A stretch of 43,576 bases of DNA from Streptomyces sp. CoH27 (GCF_020181035.1 NZ_JAIQYY010000003.1:143881-187456), one strand, 5' to 3'. Shown: positions 24,391 to 32,941, numbered from the stretch's first letter. Notes: generated by a model from the letters alone, not told the origin. Made by a program: numbers and translations.

Positions 24391-24864
24391 GTGTTCACAA
24401 GCGTTCTGATGATCGAGAAGGCCTTGACGTCCGCCGACGTGGAGTTCGTCACCACCTTGCACGGGGACGAGCCGGTCACCTTCCACGTTCTCCTCCAGCC
24501 CCGCGGCGACCAGGCGGACCGCCTGCTGCGGGCCATCGACGACATCGCGCTCGGCGAGATCGACGAGGCGGTGCGCGAGGGCGAGACGCCGGAGGGCGCG
24601 GCGGCGCAGGACGTCGGACGGCAGGCCCTCGACGTCTCGGTGCAGGCCCTGCGGGCCACCGGCAGCCGGGCGGAGGGACGGCTGGTCGAGGATCATCCGC
24701 TGGACGCGCTGAAGTCCCTGGTCGCGGAGGCGTCCGCCGACGAGGTGATCGTGCTGACGGATCCGCACTACGTGGAGGAGTTCTTCCACCGGGACTGGGC
24801 CTCCCGGGCGCGGCACAAGGTCGGTGTGCCGGTGCTGAAGCTGTTCTCGCACAGCAAGGCGTAG
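24391..24864 (+). CDS. Small alpha/beta protein, universal-stress-like (often mislabelled indole-3-glycerol phosphate synthase)
   Basis: A 157-residue soluble protein. The N-terminus reads FTSVLMIEKALTSADVEFVT, the middle is helical and acidic (RAIDDIALGEIDEAVREGE), and the C-terminus EVIVLTDPHYVEEFFHRDW followed by GVPVLKLFSHS looks like the last strand-helix unit of a USP/HUP fold. It is too short for, and has none of the barrel motifs of, an indole-glycerol phosphate synthase, a name I recall being attached to such proteins in Streptomyces. The GTG at 24391 has GAGG 6 nt upstream. A hairpin pair follows its stop, before the murC promoter region. Confidence 0.75.
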   Translation: MFTSVLMIEKALTSADVEFVTTLHGDEPVTFHVLLQPRGDQADRLLRAIDDIALGEIDEAVREGETPEGAAAQDVGRQALDVSVQALRATGSRAEGRLVEDHPLDALKSLVAEASADEVIVLTDPHYVEEFFHRDWASRARHKVGVPVLKLFSHSKA

Positions 24865-24892
24865 GGGACGCCCCTTGCACGGCGGGCCGTGC
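24863..24892 (+). terminator. Two short hairpins after the USP-like gene
   Basis: AGGGG-ACG-CCCCT at 24864-24876 is followed at once by GCACGG-CGGG-CCGTGC (24877-24892). They lie immediately after the stop and before the murC gene. Confidence 0.5.
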
Positions 24893-24948
24893 TTCAGCGC
24901 ATAGGCTAGGCCCGCTCCAGTACGCACCGTCCTCATGGGGAGAACCAC

Positions 24949-26337
24949 ATGGCACCCGGCCTTCCTGCCGCCATGGACCGACCGCACTTCATCGGCATCG
25001 GCGGCGCCGGGATGTCGGGGATCGCCAAGATCCTCGCCCAGCGCGGGGCGAAGGTGGCCGGCAGCGACGCCAAGGAGTCGGCGACCGTCGAGGCGCTGCG
25101 CGCGGCCGGGGCCACCGTGCACATCGGGCACGCGGCCGAGCACCTCGCCGACGACGCCAGCTGTGTCGTCGTGTCGTCGGCGATCCGCAAGGACAACCCC
25201 GAGCTGGCCCGCGCCGCCGAGCTGGGCATCCCGGTGGTGCACCGCTCCGACGCGCTCGCCGCGCTGATGGAGGGCCTGCGGCCGATCGCCGTGGCCGGCA
25301 CCCACGGCAAGACCACCACCACCTCCATGCTGGCGGTCTCCCTCGGCGAGCTGGGCCTGAAGCCGTCGTACGCCATCGGCGGCGACCTGGACGCGCCCGG
25401 CTCCAACGCGCTGCACGGCGAGGGTGACATCTTCGTCGCCGAGGCCGACGAGTCGGACCGCAGCTTCCACACCTACGCGCCCGAGGTCGCCATCGTCCTC
25501 AACGTCGAACTGGACCACCACGCCAACTACGCCTCGATGGACGAGATCTACGAGTCCTTCGAGACCTTCGCCGGGAAGATCGTGCCCGGCGGCACGCTGG
25601 TGATCTCCGCCGACCACGAGGGCGCGCGCGAGCTGACCCGCCGGCTGGCCGGGAAGGTCAGGACGGTGACGTACGGCGCGGCCGAGGACGCCGACGTACG
25701 GGTGACGGCCGTCGTACCGCAGGGGCTGAAGAGCGAGGTCACCGTCCTGCTCGACGGGCAGGAGCTGACCTTCACGGTGTCCGTGCCCGGCCGGCACTAC
25801 GCCCTGAACGCCGTCGCCGCGCTCACCGCCGGCGCCGCACTCGGCATCCCGGCGGCCGAGCTCGCGCCCGCGCTCGCCGCCTACACCGGGGTCAAGCGGC
25901 GCCTGCAGCTCAAGGGCGAGGCGGCCGGGGTGCAGGTGATCGACTCCTACGCCCACCACCCGACCGAGATGACCGCCGACCTGGAGGCCATGCGCGCCGC
26001 CGGCGGCGACTCCCGGATCCTCGTCGTCTTCCAGCCGCACCTGTTCTCCCGCACCCAGGAACTGGGCAAGGAGATGGGCCAGGCGCTCGCCCTCGCCGAC
26101 GCCTCGGTGGTCCTCGACATCTACCCGGCCCGCGAGGACCCGATCCCGGGCGTGACCAGCGAGCTGATCATCGAGGCCGCGTGCGCCGCCGGCGCCGGCG
26201 TGACCGCCGTGCACGACAAGGCGGAGATCCCCGCCGTGATCGCGGGAATGGCGCAGCCCGGTGATCTCGTTCTCACCATGGGCGCGGGCGACGTGACCGA
26301 CCTGGGCCCGCTGATCCTGGACCGCCTGTCGCAGTGA
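24949..26337 (+). CDS. murC: UDP-N-acetylmuramate-L-alanine ligase
   Basis: A 462-residue cytosolic Mur ligase that adds L-Ala to UDP-MurNAc, using ATP. The N-terminal UDP-binding Rossmann domain begins HFIGIGGAGMSGIAKILAQRG (about residues 13-33). The ATP loop is VAGTHGKTTTTSMLAVSL, the metal/ATP site EADESDRSFHTYAPEVAIV, then NVELDHHANY. The C-terminal domain carries VIDSYAHHPTEMTADLEAM and VFQPHLFSRTQE. All are standard for MurC, and the length is normal. ATG 24949 follows GGGGAGAACCAC. A TAGGCT near 24903 could be its -10. msrB starts 14 nt after the stop. It stands alone, away from a dcw cluster. Confidence 0.97.
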   Translation: MAPGLPAAMDRPHFIGIGGAGMSGIAKILAQRGAKVAGSDAKESATVEALRAAGATVHIGHAAEHLADDASCVVVSSAIRKDNPELARAAELGIPVVHRSDALAALMEGLRPIAVAGTHGKTTTTSMLAVSLGELGLKPSYAIGGDLDAPGSNALHGEGDIFVAEADESDRSFHTYAPEVAIVLNVELDHHANYASMDEIYESFETFAGKIVPGGTLVISADHEGARELTRRLAGKVRTVTYGAAEDADVRVTAVVPQGLKSEVTVLLDGQELTFTVSVPGRHYALNAVAALTAGAALGIPAAELAPALAAYTGVKRRLQLKGEAAGVQVIDSYAHHPTEMTADLEAMRAAGGDSRILVVFQPHLFSRTQELGKEMGQALALADASVVLDIYPAREDPIPGVTSELIIEAACAAGAGVTAVHDKAEIPAVIAGMAQPGDLVLTMGAGDVTDLGPLILDRLSQ

Positions 26338-26351
26338 AGGGGCTGAGGCTC

Positions 26352-26759
26352 ATGTCGTACGACGTCGAGAAGCCGGACGAGCAGTGGCGGGCGGAGCTGA
26401 ACCCGGCCGAGTACGCCGTGCTGCGCCAGGCCGCCACCGAGCCGGCCTTCACCGGTGAGTACACGGACACCAAGACCAAGGGCGTCTACTCCTGCCGGGC
26501 CTGCGGCGCCGAACTGTTCACCTCGGAGACCAAGTTCGAGTCGCACTGCGGCTGGCCGAGCTTCTACGACCCGAAGGACACGGACGCCGTCGAGCTGGTC
26601 GAGGACCGCTCCCACGGCATGGTCCGCACCGAGGTCCGCTGTGCCCGCTGCGGTTCCCACCTCGGGCACGTCTTCGCGGGCGAGGGCTACCCGACCCCGA
26701 CCGACCAGCGCTACTGCATCAACTCCGTCTCCCTGCGCCTGGCCCCCGAGGAGAGCTGA
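26352..26759 (+). CDS. msrB: Peptide-methionine (R)-S-oxide reductase
   Basis: A 135-residue MsrB that reduces R-methionine sulfoxide in proteins, usually with thioredoxin. The catalytic Cys is in the C-terminal RYCINSVSL. The structural zinc site is formed by two CxxC pairs, SCRACGAELF and CARCGSHLGHVF. FESHCGWPSFY contains the substrate-pocket Trp and a Cys. ATG 26352 is preceded by GGGGCTGAGG. It lies 14 nt after murC, so they may share a transcript; the functional link is not obvious. Confidence 0.96.
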   Translation: MSYDVEKPDEQWRAELNPAEYAVLRQAATEPAFTGEYTDTKTKGVYSCRACGAELFTSETKFESHCGWPSFYDPKDTDAVELVEDRSHGMVRTEVRCARCGSHLGHVFAGEGYPTPTDQRYCINSVSLRLAPEES

Positions 26760-26807
26760 GCGACACCCCGGACCGTGCCGGTCTGCGATTCTGTGAGGGT
26801 GTTGGGC

Positions 26808-28070
26808 ATGGCGCGCTGGATCCCGTCTCGTCGCCGGCACCTGCCCGCCGACGGCGAGGCGGTGCCACCGACGACGCGGGCCGCGCAGGCCGCGCCGGCC
26901 GGCGACGCCGCCGGTGCGCGGCTCACCGTGCTGCGTGACGCCCTGGCCGGGATCGGCACCACCCTCGACGAGCCCACCACCTGCGCCGAACTGACCCGGG
27001 CCGCCGTACGGCTCGCGGGCGGAACCGCCGCCGTGCTGCGCCGCACCGGGCAGACGATCTCCGGCTACGAGGAGATCACCGGGGACGCCGATGTGCTGCC
27101 CGGCGTCCGCTGGGCCACTGCGGTGACCCGTGAGGCGAGTACCCCGGCGCTCGACGCGGCGAGCGTGCCCTGGCGGGAGTACGCGGGCGCCCCTCGCACC
27201 CGGGCCGCCCTGTGCGCGCCGCTGACCAGCGGGGAGGACGTGTACGGCGCCCTGGTGTGGGCCCGCTCGGGAGAGCCGCTGCACCCCGGCGAGGCCGAGC
27301 TGCTCAGTGTGCTCGCCGAGCGCGCCGCCTCCCACATCCGGCATGCGCGCGCCTACGAACAGGTCAACCGCACCGCCGGCGATCTCCAGCGCGCCCTGCT
27401 CGCCGAGCCCGGCCGCCCGCACCCGAACCTCGACATCGCCGTCCGCTACCTCCCGGCCGGCCGGCAGACCGTGGTCGGCGGCGACTGGTGCGAGACCGTG
27501 CGGCTGCACTTCGGGCGGACCCTGCTGGTCGTCGGGGACGTCATGGGGCACGGCCTGGAGGCCGCCGTCGACATGAACGCCTACCGCTCCTCGCTGCGCT
27601 ACATCGCCTCCGCCGATCTGCCTGCGCACCGGGTGCTGCGGCAGATGGACGAGATCGCCTCCCGCGAGGCCGACCGCCGGCCCGCGACCTGTCTGCTGGC
27701 CAGCGTCGACCCCGGTCGGCGCCAGGTCACGCTGGCCAGCGCCGGCCATCTGCCGCCGCTGCTCATCGGCCCGGACGGCGAGGCCACGCTGCTGCCCCTG
27801 CCGGTGGGGCCGCCGCTGGGCACGGGGCTCGGCGGGTACGAGTCGGCCACGCATCCGCTGGCCGTGGGGGAGACGCTGGTGCTGTTCACCGACGGGCTGG
27901 TGGAGCGGCGGGGGGAGGACATCGACGACTCGCTGGCCCGGCTGGCCGCCGTCCGCTTTCCCACGGGGGACGGGCTGGACGAGGTGCTGGACACCATCCT
28001 CGGGCGGCTGGACGCGCGGTACGCGGAGGACGATGTGGCTGTGCTGGCGGCGCGGCCGTACAGCCGTTAG
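26808..28070 (+). CDS. GAF-PP2C (RsbU/SpoIIE-type) serine/threonine phosphatase
   Basis: A 420-residue soluble protein. Residues about 40-185 form a GAF domain (LTVLRDALAGIGTTLDEPTT at its start, ALCAPLTSGEDVYGALVWAR, LLSVLAERAASHIRHARAYE). Residues 190-415 form the PP2C_SIG domain, with metal-binding Asp residues in VVGGDWCE and VVGDVMGHGLEAA, then LASAGHLPPLLIGPDG, VLFTDGLVERRGEDID and the final AEDDVAVLAAR. Such phosphatases act on anti-anti-sigma factors to control alternative sigma factors; Streptomyces has dozens. No anti-sigma gene adjoins it. ATG 26808 is preferred (GAGGG 11 nt upstream); an in-frame start at 26775 is also open. Confidence 0.9.
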   Translation: MARWIPSRRRHLPADGEAVPPTTRAAQAAPAGDAAGARLTVLRDALAGIGTTLDEPTTCAELTRAAVRLAGGTAAVLRRTGQTISGYEEITGDADVLPGVRWATAVTREASTPALDAASVPWREYAGAPRTRAALCAPLTSGEDVYGALVWARSGEPLHPGEAELLSVLAERAASHIRHARAYEQVNRTAGDLQRALLAEPGRPHPNLDIAVRYLPAGRQTVVGGDWCETVRLHFGRTLLVVGDVMGHGLEAAVDMNAYRSSLRYIASADLPAHRVLRQMDEIASREADRRPATCLLASVDPGRRQVTLASAGHLPPLLIGPDGEATLLPLPVGPPLGTGLGGYESATHPLAVGETLVLFTDGLVERRGEDIDDSLARLAAVRFPTGDGLDEVLDTILGRLDARYAEDDVAVLAARPYSR

Positions 28071-28089
28071 GGGGCTTCCCCGTTGCTCG

Positions 28090-28130
28090 CTCCCCCACGT
28101 TCCCGGCTTCGCTCGAACAGGGGGACCCCC
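28090..28130. repeat. Interspersed palindromic element, copy 3
   Basis: CTCCCCCACG, core TTCCCGGCTTCGCTCGAACA, then GGGGGACCCCC. It is the same family as 12317-12355, in the opposite orientation. It sits between the convergent phosphatase and kinase genes and could terminate either. Confidence 0.75.
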
Positions 28131-28169
28131 ATCGCGGCGGAGCCGCATGCCGATGCAGCCCCGCCCCCC

Positions 28170-29603
28170 TCAGGCGGGCAGCCGTACCGTAAATATCGTC
28201 ATACCGCACTCCCGCCCCAGCCCCAGCGTGCCCCCATGCGCCTCCACCAGAGCCTTCGCCACCGGCAGCCCCAGCCCGCTGCCGCCCCGGTCCCTGCTGC
28301 GGGCCTTGTCGACGCGGTAGAAGCGGTCGAAGATCCGTTCCCGGTCGGCGTCGGGGACGCCGGGGCCCGCGTCGGCGATCCGTACGCACGCCCCGCCCGC
28401 CTCGGCCGCGACCGTCACCGACACCTTCGTCCCGGGCGGGGTGTGGACGGCCGCGTTGGTCAGCAGGTTGTCCAGGACCTGGCGGATCCGTACCGGGTCC
28501 AGGCGCAGCCGGAGCGGGCCGGTGCCGGTGCCGACGGTCAGAGGGTGGCCGGGGTGGCCCGCGCGGAAGGCGTCCGCGGCCTCGCGGACCAGTTCCGTCA
28601 GGTCGGTGTCCGCGCACCGCAGCGGGGTGTCGACCTCGGCCGCGTCCAGCCGGGCGAGCAGCAGCAGGTCGTCCAGGAGGACGCCCATGCGGGCGGCCTC
28701 GGCGCGCAGGCGGGCCAGATGACGGTCGCGTTCGGCGGGCTCGTTGGCGGCCGCGTACTGGAACAGGTCGGCGTAGCCGCGCACCGACATCAGCGGGGTG
28801 CGCAGCTCGTGCGAGGCGTCCGCGACGAACCGGCGCAGCCGCTGCTCGGCCTCCGCGCGCACCGCGAGGGAGGCGTCGATGTGCTCCAGCATCGTGTTGA
28901 AGGCCGTGCGCAGCTCCTCCACCTCCGGGCCGCCGCCCTTGCGGTCGGCGCGCAGCGGCAGCCGGGCCGCCGGGTCGGTCAGATCGTGCGAGGCGATCCC
29001 GTGGGCGGTGTGCGCCATGTCGCTGAGCGGTGTGAGACCGCGCCTGAGCGTCCTGCGGCCGAACACCACGAGCGCCAGCAGCGCGAGCCCGAACGTGATC
29101 ACCTGGACCGTGACCAGCCGCCGTACCGTGTTGTCGATGTCGTCCATGGGCGCGCCGCTGACCAGGACCACACCGCGCTCGACCTCGCAGGCACGCAGCC
29201 GGTACTCGCCCTCGCCCGCGAGGTGCTCGGTGCGCAGTACCTCGGTGCCCGCGACGATCTGCGCCTTCGCCAGGGCGGTGAGGCCGGCGACGTCCGCGGG
29301 CAGGTCGGTGGGCTCCTCGGGCTTGCGGAGCACGGGGGTGCCGTTCGACACGTCGTAGACGGCGTAGTACCAGCGGTAGTACTTCTTGCCCTGGAGCGTG
29401 CCCTGTTGGGCGATGCTCTTGGACTGGGCGACCTGGGCGAGCCCCAACTGGGCGTCGAGCTGGTCCGACAGGTAGTCCCGCATGTACGTGGTCAGGGCCG
29501 TGCCGACCACCGCGAACACCACCAGGGACAGCGCGCCGAGGCCCAGCGCCAGCCGGGTGCCCAGGCGGAGCCTGCCGTACGTCCGGCGCAGCCGGCCGAT
29601 CAC
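28170..29603 (-). CDS. Two-component sensor histidine kinase
   Basis: A 477-residue membrane kinase. TM1 is LALGLGALSLVVFAVVGTAL (about residues 20-40), followed by an extracytoplasmic sensor of about 120 residues containing KKYYRWYYAVYD and a lone Cys (RACEVERG). TM2 is VITFGLALLALVVFG, followed by a HAMP segment. HisKA carries RRFVADASHELRTPLMSVRG, and the HATPase has N box DNLLTNAAVHTPPG, G1 IADAGPGVPD and GSGLGLPVAK. The GTG at 29603 overlaps the response-regulator stop by GTGA, so they are co-translated. The pair is divergent from a flavocytochrome-FMN-ApbE operon; control of that operon, perhaps in response to redox state, is an inference from position. It is convergent with the GAF-PP2C gene. 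Confidence 0.94.
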   Translation of the reverse strand: MIGRLRRTYGRLRLGTRLALGLGALSLVVFAVVGTALTTYMRDYLSDQLDAQLGLAQVAQSKSIAQQGTLQGKKYYRWYYAVYDVSNGTPVLRKPEEPTDLPADVAGLTALAKAQIVAGTEVLRTEHLAGEGEYRLRACEVERGVVLVSGAPMDDIDNTVRRLVTVQVITFGLALLALVVFGRRTLRRGLTPLSDMAHTAHGIASHDLTDPAARLPLRADRKGGGPEVEELRTAFNTMLEHIDASLAVRAEAEQRLRRFVADASHELRTPLMSVRGYADLFQYAAANEPAERDRHLARLRAEAARMGVLLDDLLLLARLDAAEVDTPLRCADTDLTELVREAADAFRAGHPGHPLTVGTGTGPLRLRLDPVRIRQVLDNLLTNAAVHTPPGTKVSVTVAAEAGGACVRIADAGPGVPDADRERIFDRFYRVDKARSRDRGGSGLGLPVAKALVEAHGGTLGLGRECGMTIFTVRLPA

Positions 29604-30352
29604 CTGGCCGCCTGCCGGACCACGTACCCGAAGCCGCGCACGGTGTGCAGCAGCGGCTCCTCGTCCAGCCCGTCCAGCTTGCGGCGCAGTCGGCTGACCA
29701 CCAGCTCCACCACGTTCGAGCGGCCGCCGAAGCCGTACTCCCAGACGTGGTCGAGGATCTGCGCCTTGGTGAGGACCGACGGGGACTTGCGCATCAGGTA
29801 GCGCAGCACCTCGAACTCGGTGGGCGTCAGAGCCAGCAGCCGTGCGCCGCGCCGTATCTCGCGGGTGTCCTCGTCCAGGGTCAGGTCGGCGACCCGCAGT
29901 ACCGATCGCCGGAAGCCGGGACCCGCGCTGCGGCGCAGCACCGTGCGCAGCCGGGCCATCAGCTCCTCCACCGCGAACGGCTTGACCAGATAGTCGTCCC
30001 CGCCCCGGGTCAGGCCCGCGACCCGGTCGGCGACGCCGTCGCGCGCGGTCAGGAAGACCACCGGCACCATCGTCCCGGAGCGGCGCAGCCGGTCCAGGAC
30101 GCCGAAGCCGTCCACGTCGGGCAGCATCAGGTCCAGGACGACGATGTCCGGCCGGAACTCGGCGGCCCGGCGCAGCGCCTCCTCGCCCGAGTAGGCGGTG
30201 GCCGCCTCCCAGCCCTCGTACCGGGCGACCGTGGCCACCAGGTCGGCGATCGGCGGGTCGTCGTCCACGACCAGCAGGCGTACTTTCTCCACCCGCCCAT
30301 CCTGCGTCACCCGTTCGGCCCCGTCTGCGGTGCCCGCCCCCGCCGGCCACAT
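29600..30352 (-). CDS. OmpR/PhoB-type response regulator
   Basis: A protein of up to 250 residues. The receiver domain is conventional: acidic pair in RLLVVDDDPP, phospho-acceptor Asp in IVVLDLMLPD, Thr in VVFLTARDG, and Lys in DYLVKPFAVEE. The C-terminal winged helix reads ALTPTEFEVLRYLMRKSPSV, KAQILDHVWEYGFGGRSNVV and LLHTVRGFGYVVR. The start is uncertain: ATG 30352 has no ribosome site, and GTG 30310 or GTG 30292 are closer to the receiver domain. The 90-nt region to the divergent flavocytochrome gene includes GTCGT and ACGAC half-sites (30369-30373 and 30385-30389), a possible but weak operator. The kinase gene overlaps its stop. Confidence 0.94.
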   Translation of the reverse strand: MWPAGAGTADGAERVTQDGRVEKVRLLVVDDDPPIADLVATVARYEGWEAATAYSGEEALRRAAEFRPDIVVLDLMLPDVDGFGVLDRLRRSGTMVPVVFLTARDGVADRVAGLTRGGDDYLVKPFAVEELMARLRTVLRRSAGPGFRRSVLRVADLTLDEDTREIRRGARLLALTPTEFEVLRYLMRKSPSVLTKAQILDHVWEYGFGGRSNVVELVVSRLRRKLDGLDEEPLLHTVRGFGYVVRQAAR

Positions 30353-30442
30353 CGATACTCAAGTGAAAGTCGTCCGACAGGAAAACGACAGCATCCGCGG
30401 GCGAAGCTCGTCACCCAGGACCCGATCAAGGAGCTGTTGTCC

Positions 30443-31780
30443 GTGACGACCCTCCAGACCCGTCCCGCGCCCCCCACGGCGATACGTCCCCGGCTCGTGG
30501 CCCGGACCGGGCTCTACACCCTGCTGGCCGCGAACGCGGCGGTGGTCGCCTGGTTCTTCGTCCAGGCCGGCTTCGCCTCGAACACTCTGATCGTGCTGGG
30601 CCGCCTCTGCGGCCTGTACGGCGCCCTGCTCATGGCCTTCCAGCTGCTCCTGGTGGCCCGGCTGCCCTGGCTGGACCGCCGGATCGGCATGGACCGGCTG
30701 ACCGCCTGGCACCGCTGGACCGGCTTCGGTGTGCTGTGGACCCTGCTCACGCACGTCGTGTTCATCACCTTCGGCTACGCCCAGGCGTCCGCGATGGACC
30801 CGGTGAACCAGCTGGTGAACCTTGCCGAGACCACCGAGGGCGTGCTGCGGGCCGTCGTCGCGCTGTCGCTGATCGTCGTGATCGGCGCGGTGTCCGCCCG
30901 CTGGGCCCGCCGCCGGCTCGCCTACGAGACCTGGCACTTCATCCACCTGTACACCTACGTCGCGGTGGTCCTCGCCTTCACCCACCAGGTCGCGGCCGGT
31001 ACGACCTTCACCTCCTCGCCCGCCGCGACGGCGTACTGGTACACGCTGTGGGGCGCGGCCCTCGGCGCGGTGGCGCTGGGCCGGCTGGTGCTGCCGCTGT
31101 GGCGCAACCTGCGGCACCAGCTGCGCGTCTCGGCGGTCGTGCCCGAGGCCGACGACGTGGTCTCCGTGTATGTCACCGGCCGCGACCTGGACCGGCTGCC
31201 CGCCCGCGCCGGCCAGTTCTTCCTGTGGCGGTTCCTCACCAAGGACCGCTGGTGGCAGGCCAACCCGTTCTCCCTGTCGGCCGCCCCCGACGGCCGCACC
31301 CTGCGCCTGACCGCCAAGGCCGCCGGTGCCGGCAGCGCCGCCCTGCGGCACCTGAAGCCCGGCACGCGCGTCTTCGCCGAGGGCCCCTACGGTGCCTTCA
31401 CGACCCTGCACCGCACCCGCCCGGATGCCGTCCTCATCGGCGGCGGCGTGGGCGTCACGCCGATCCGGGCGCTGCTGGAGGACGTGACGGGGCACACCGT
31501 GGTGATCTACCGGGTGGCCGTCGACCGCGACGCCGTCCTCTACGACGAGCTGCGCGACCTCGCCCTCGCCAAGGGTGCCGAACTGCACCTGGTGACCGGA
31601 CCGGTCGTCCCCGACCGGCTCGCCCCGCGCGAACTGGCCCGGCTGGTCCCGGACATCGCCGACCGGGACGTCTTCCTGTGCGGGCCGCCCGGGATGATGA
31701 CCGCCGTGCTGGGCAGCCTGGGCGACCTGGACGTGCCGGGGCGGCAGATCCACTTCGAGCGTTTCAGCCTCGCGGGCTGA
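30443..31780 (+). CDS. Ferric reductase-like flavocytochrome (membrane haem domain + FAD/NAD(P) module)
   Basis: A 445-residue protein. The N-terminal half has six transmembrane helices with paired haem-ligand His residues: TAWHRWTGFGVLWTLLTHVVF and ETWHFIHLYTYVAVVLAFTH. The C-terminal half is a ferredoxin-NADP reductase-type module: FAD binding at FLWRFLTKDRWWQANPFSLS, the FAGP-like EGPYGAFTT, the nucleotide site VLIGGGVGVTPIRALLED, and the terminal DVFLCGPPGMMTAVL. It should pass electrons from cytosolic NAD(P)H through haem to the outer face of the membrane. GTG 30443 has AAGGAG 9 nt upstream. The next gene encodes an FMN-binding protein and the third an ApbE, suggesting electrons go on to a covalently bound extracytoplasmic flavin. 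Confidence 0.93.
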   Translation: MTTLQTRPAPPTAIRPRLVARTGLYTLLAANAAVVAWFFVQAGFASNTLIVLGRLCGLYGALLMAFQLLLVARLPWLDRRIGMDRLTAWHRWTGFGVLWTLLTHVVFITFGYAQASAMDPVNQLVNLAETTEGVLRAVVALSLIVVIGAVSARWARRRLAYETWHFIHLYTYVAVVLAFTHQVAAGTTFTSSPAATAYWYTLWGAALGAVALGRLVLPLWRNLRHQLRVSAVVPEADDVVSVYVTGRDLDRLPARAGQFFLWRFLTKDRWWQANPFSLSAAPDGRTLRLTAKAAGAGSAALRHLKPGTRVFAEGPYGAFTTLHRTRPDAVLIGGGVGVTPIRALLEDVTGHTVVIYRVAVDRDAVLYDELRDLALAKGAELHLVTGPVVPDRLAPRELARLVPDIADRDVFLCGPPGMMTAVLGSLGDLDVPGRQIHFERFSLAG

Positions 31781-31797
31781 GAGAGGGCACCACCGTC

Positions 31798-32220
31798 GTG
31801 AAGCGAGCCATCCCCGTCCTCGTCCTGACCGCCCTGGGCCTGGTCCCCGTGTGGCGGTACCACCCGTCGACCGGAACCGTCGACACCGCACAGCCCGCGT
31901 CGACGCCGACTCCCCCATCCTCTGCCTCTGCTTCAGCCTCGCCATCGTCCTCGTCGGCCTCGAAAGTCGTCCAGGGCACCGCGGTGAGCACCTCGAAGGG
32001 TGTCTTCCAGGTGGAGGTGACCTTCCGGGGCGACCGGATCGCTTCCGTGCGGATGCTCCAGGCACCCCACCATCCGCAGACCCGGTGGGCCGTACCGGAA
32101 TTGATCACGGAGACGCTCAAGGCGCAGAGCGCCCGCATCGACGCGGTGTCCGGGGCCACGATCACGAGCCAGGGATACAAGGAGTCCCTCCAGGCCGCGC
32201 TCGACGCCAAGGGAGCGTGA
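31798..32220 (+). CDS. Membrane-anchored FMN-binding domain protein (covalent flavin acceptor)
   Basis: A 140-residue protein. A short basic start and hydrophobic anchor (AIPVLVLTALGLVPVW) are followed by a Ser/Ala/Pro/Thr linker (residues 30-56). The FMN-bind domain (about 57-138) reads STSKGVFQVEVTFRGDRIAS, then RIDAVSGATITSQGYK. DAVSGAT fits the ApbE recognition pattern DxxSGAT, with Thr121 as the residue expected to carry FMN through a phosphoester, as in RnfG/NqrC. Positive residues before the anchor predict an exported C-terminal domain. GTG 31798 follows GAGAGGG. It lies 17 nt after the flavocytochrome gene and 1 nt before apbE, so the three form one operon. Confidence 0.92.
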   Translation: MKRAIPVLVLTALGLVPVWRYHPSTGTVDTAQPASTPTPPSSASASASPSSSSASKVVQGTAVSTSKGVFQVEVTFRGDRIASVRMLQAPHHPQTRWAVPELITETLKAQSARIDAVSGATITSQGYKESLQAALDAKGA

Positions 32221-32221
32221 G

Positions 32222-32941
32222 GTGCGGCGCGTCGAGCACGTCATGGGCTTCCCGGTCTCGCTGCGCATCGACGACGAGGGCAAGTTCACCGAGGCCGCCG
32301 ACTCCGTCTACGCGTGGCTGCGCGCGGTGGACGCCCGGTTCAGCCCGTTCATCCCCGGCAGCGAGGTGTCCTGGTACGGGCGCGGGGAGCTGGCCGACGA
32401 CGAGCTGAGCGCGGATCTGACGGAGGTGCTCGGCCTGTGCGAGCAGTACCGGGCCGCGACCGGCGGCGCCTTCGACGTACGGCTGCCCGGCCGGGGGTTC
32501 GACCCGTGCGCGGTGGTCAAGGGCTGGTCGGTGCAGCGGGCGGCCGGGCTGCTGGCGGCGGCCGGGGCACGCCGGTTCTGCCTCAACGCCGGCGGTGACG
32601 TGGTCGTCTCCGGCGGGCCGTGGCGGGTGGGGATACGGCATCCGGAGCGGGCCGACCAGGTCGCCGCCGTGCTGGAGGTGACGGACGCGGCGGTGGCGAC
32701 CTCCGGGCGGTACGAGCGCGGCGACCACATCCTCGACGGCCGCACCGGACGCCCCGTGACCGGTCTGCTCAGCCTCACCGTGCTGGCGCCGACACTGACC
32801 GAGGCGGACGCGACCGCCACGGCCGCCTTCGCGCTCGGCGCCGACGGCCCGGCGTGGGCCGCCGCCCGCCCCGGCTGCGAGGTGTTCGCGGTCGACGCCG
32901 GCCGGAGCGTCCTGCGCACTCCGGGGATCCCGGTGGTCTGA
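32222..32941 (+). CDS. apbE: FAD:protein FMN transferase
   Basis: A 239-residue ApbE-family enzyme that transfers FMN from FAD to a Thr/Ser of an acceptor protein, with Mg2+. Family motifs: N-terminal HVMGFPVSLRID, GGAFDVRLPG, FDPCAVVKGWSVQRAAGLL, FCLNAGGDVVVSGGPWRVGI, and the metal/flavin site VATSGRYERGDHILDGRTGRPV. The protein is shorter than the usual 300-350 and starts directly at the first motif, with no signal peptide or lipobox. The GTG start is 1 nt after the FMN-binding gene stop, which identifies that protein as the natural acceptor. A cytosolic enzyme and an exported acceptor is a topological puzzle. Confidence 0.94.
   Translation: MRRVEHVMGFPVSLRIDDEGKFTEAADSVYAWLRAVDARFSPFIPGSEVSWYGRGELADDELSADLTEVLGLCEQYRAATGGAFDVRLPGRGFDPCAVVKGWSVQRAAGLLAAAGARRFCLNAGGDVVVSGGPWRVGIRHPERADQVAAVLEVTDAAVATSGRYERGDHILDGRTGRPVTGLLSLTVLAPTLTEADATATAAFALGADGPAWAAARPGCEVFAVDAGRSVLRTPGIPVV

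Noticed and set aside
24391..24864. Indole-3-glycerol phosphate synthase
   Set aside because: The protein is 157 residues and lacks barrel and substrate motifs; the label appears to be an annotation carry-over.
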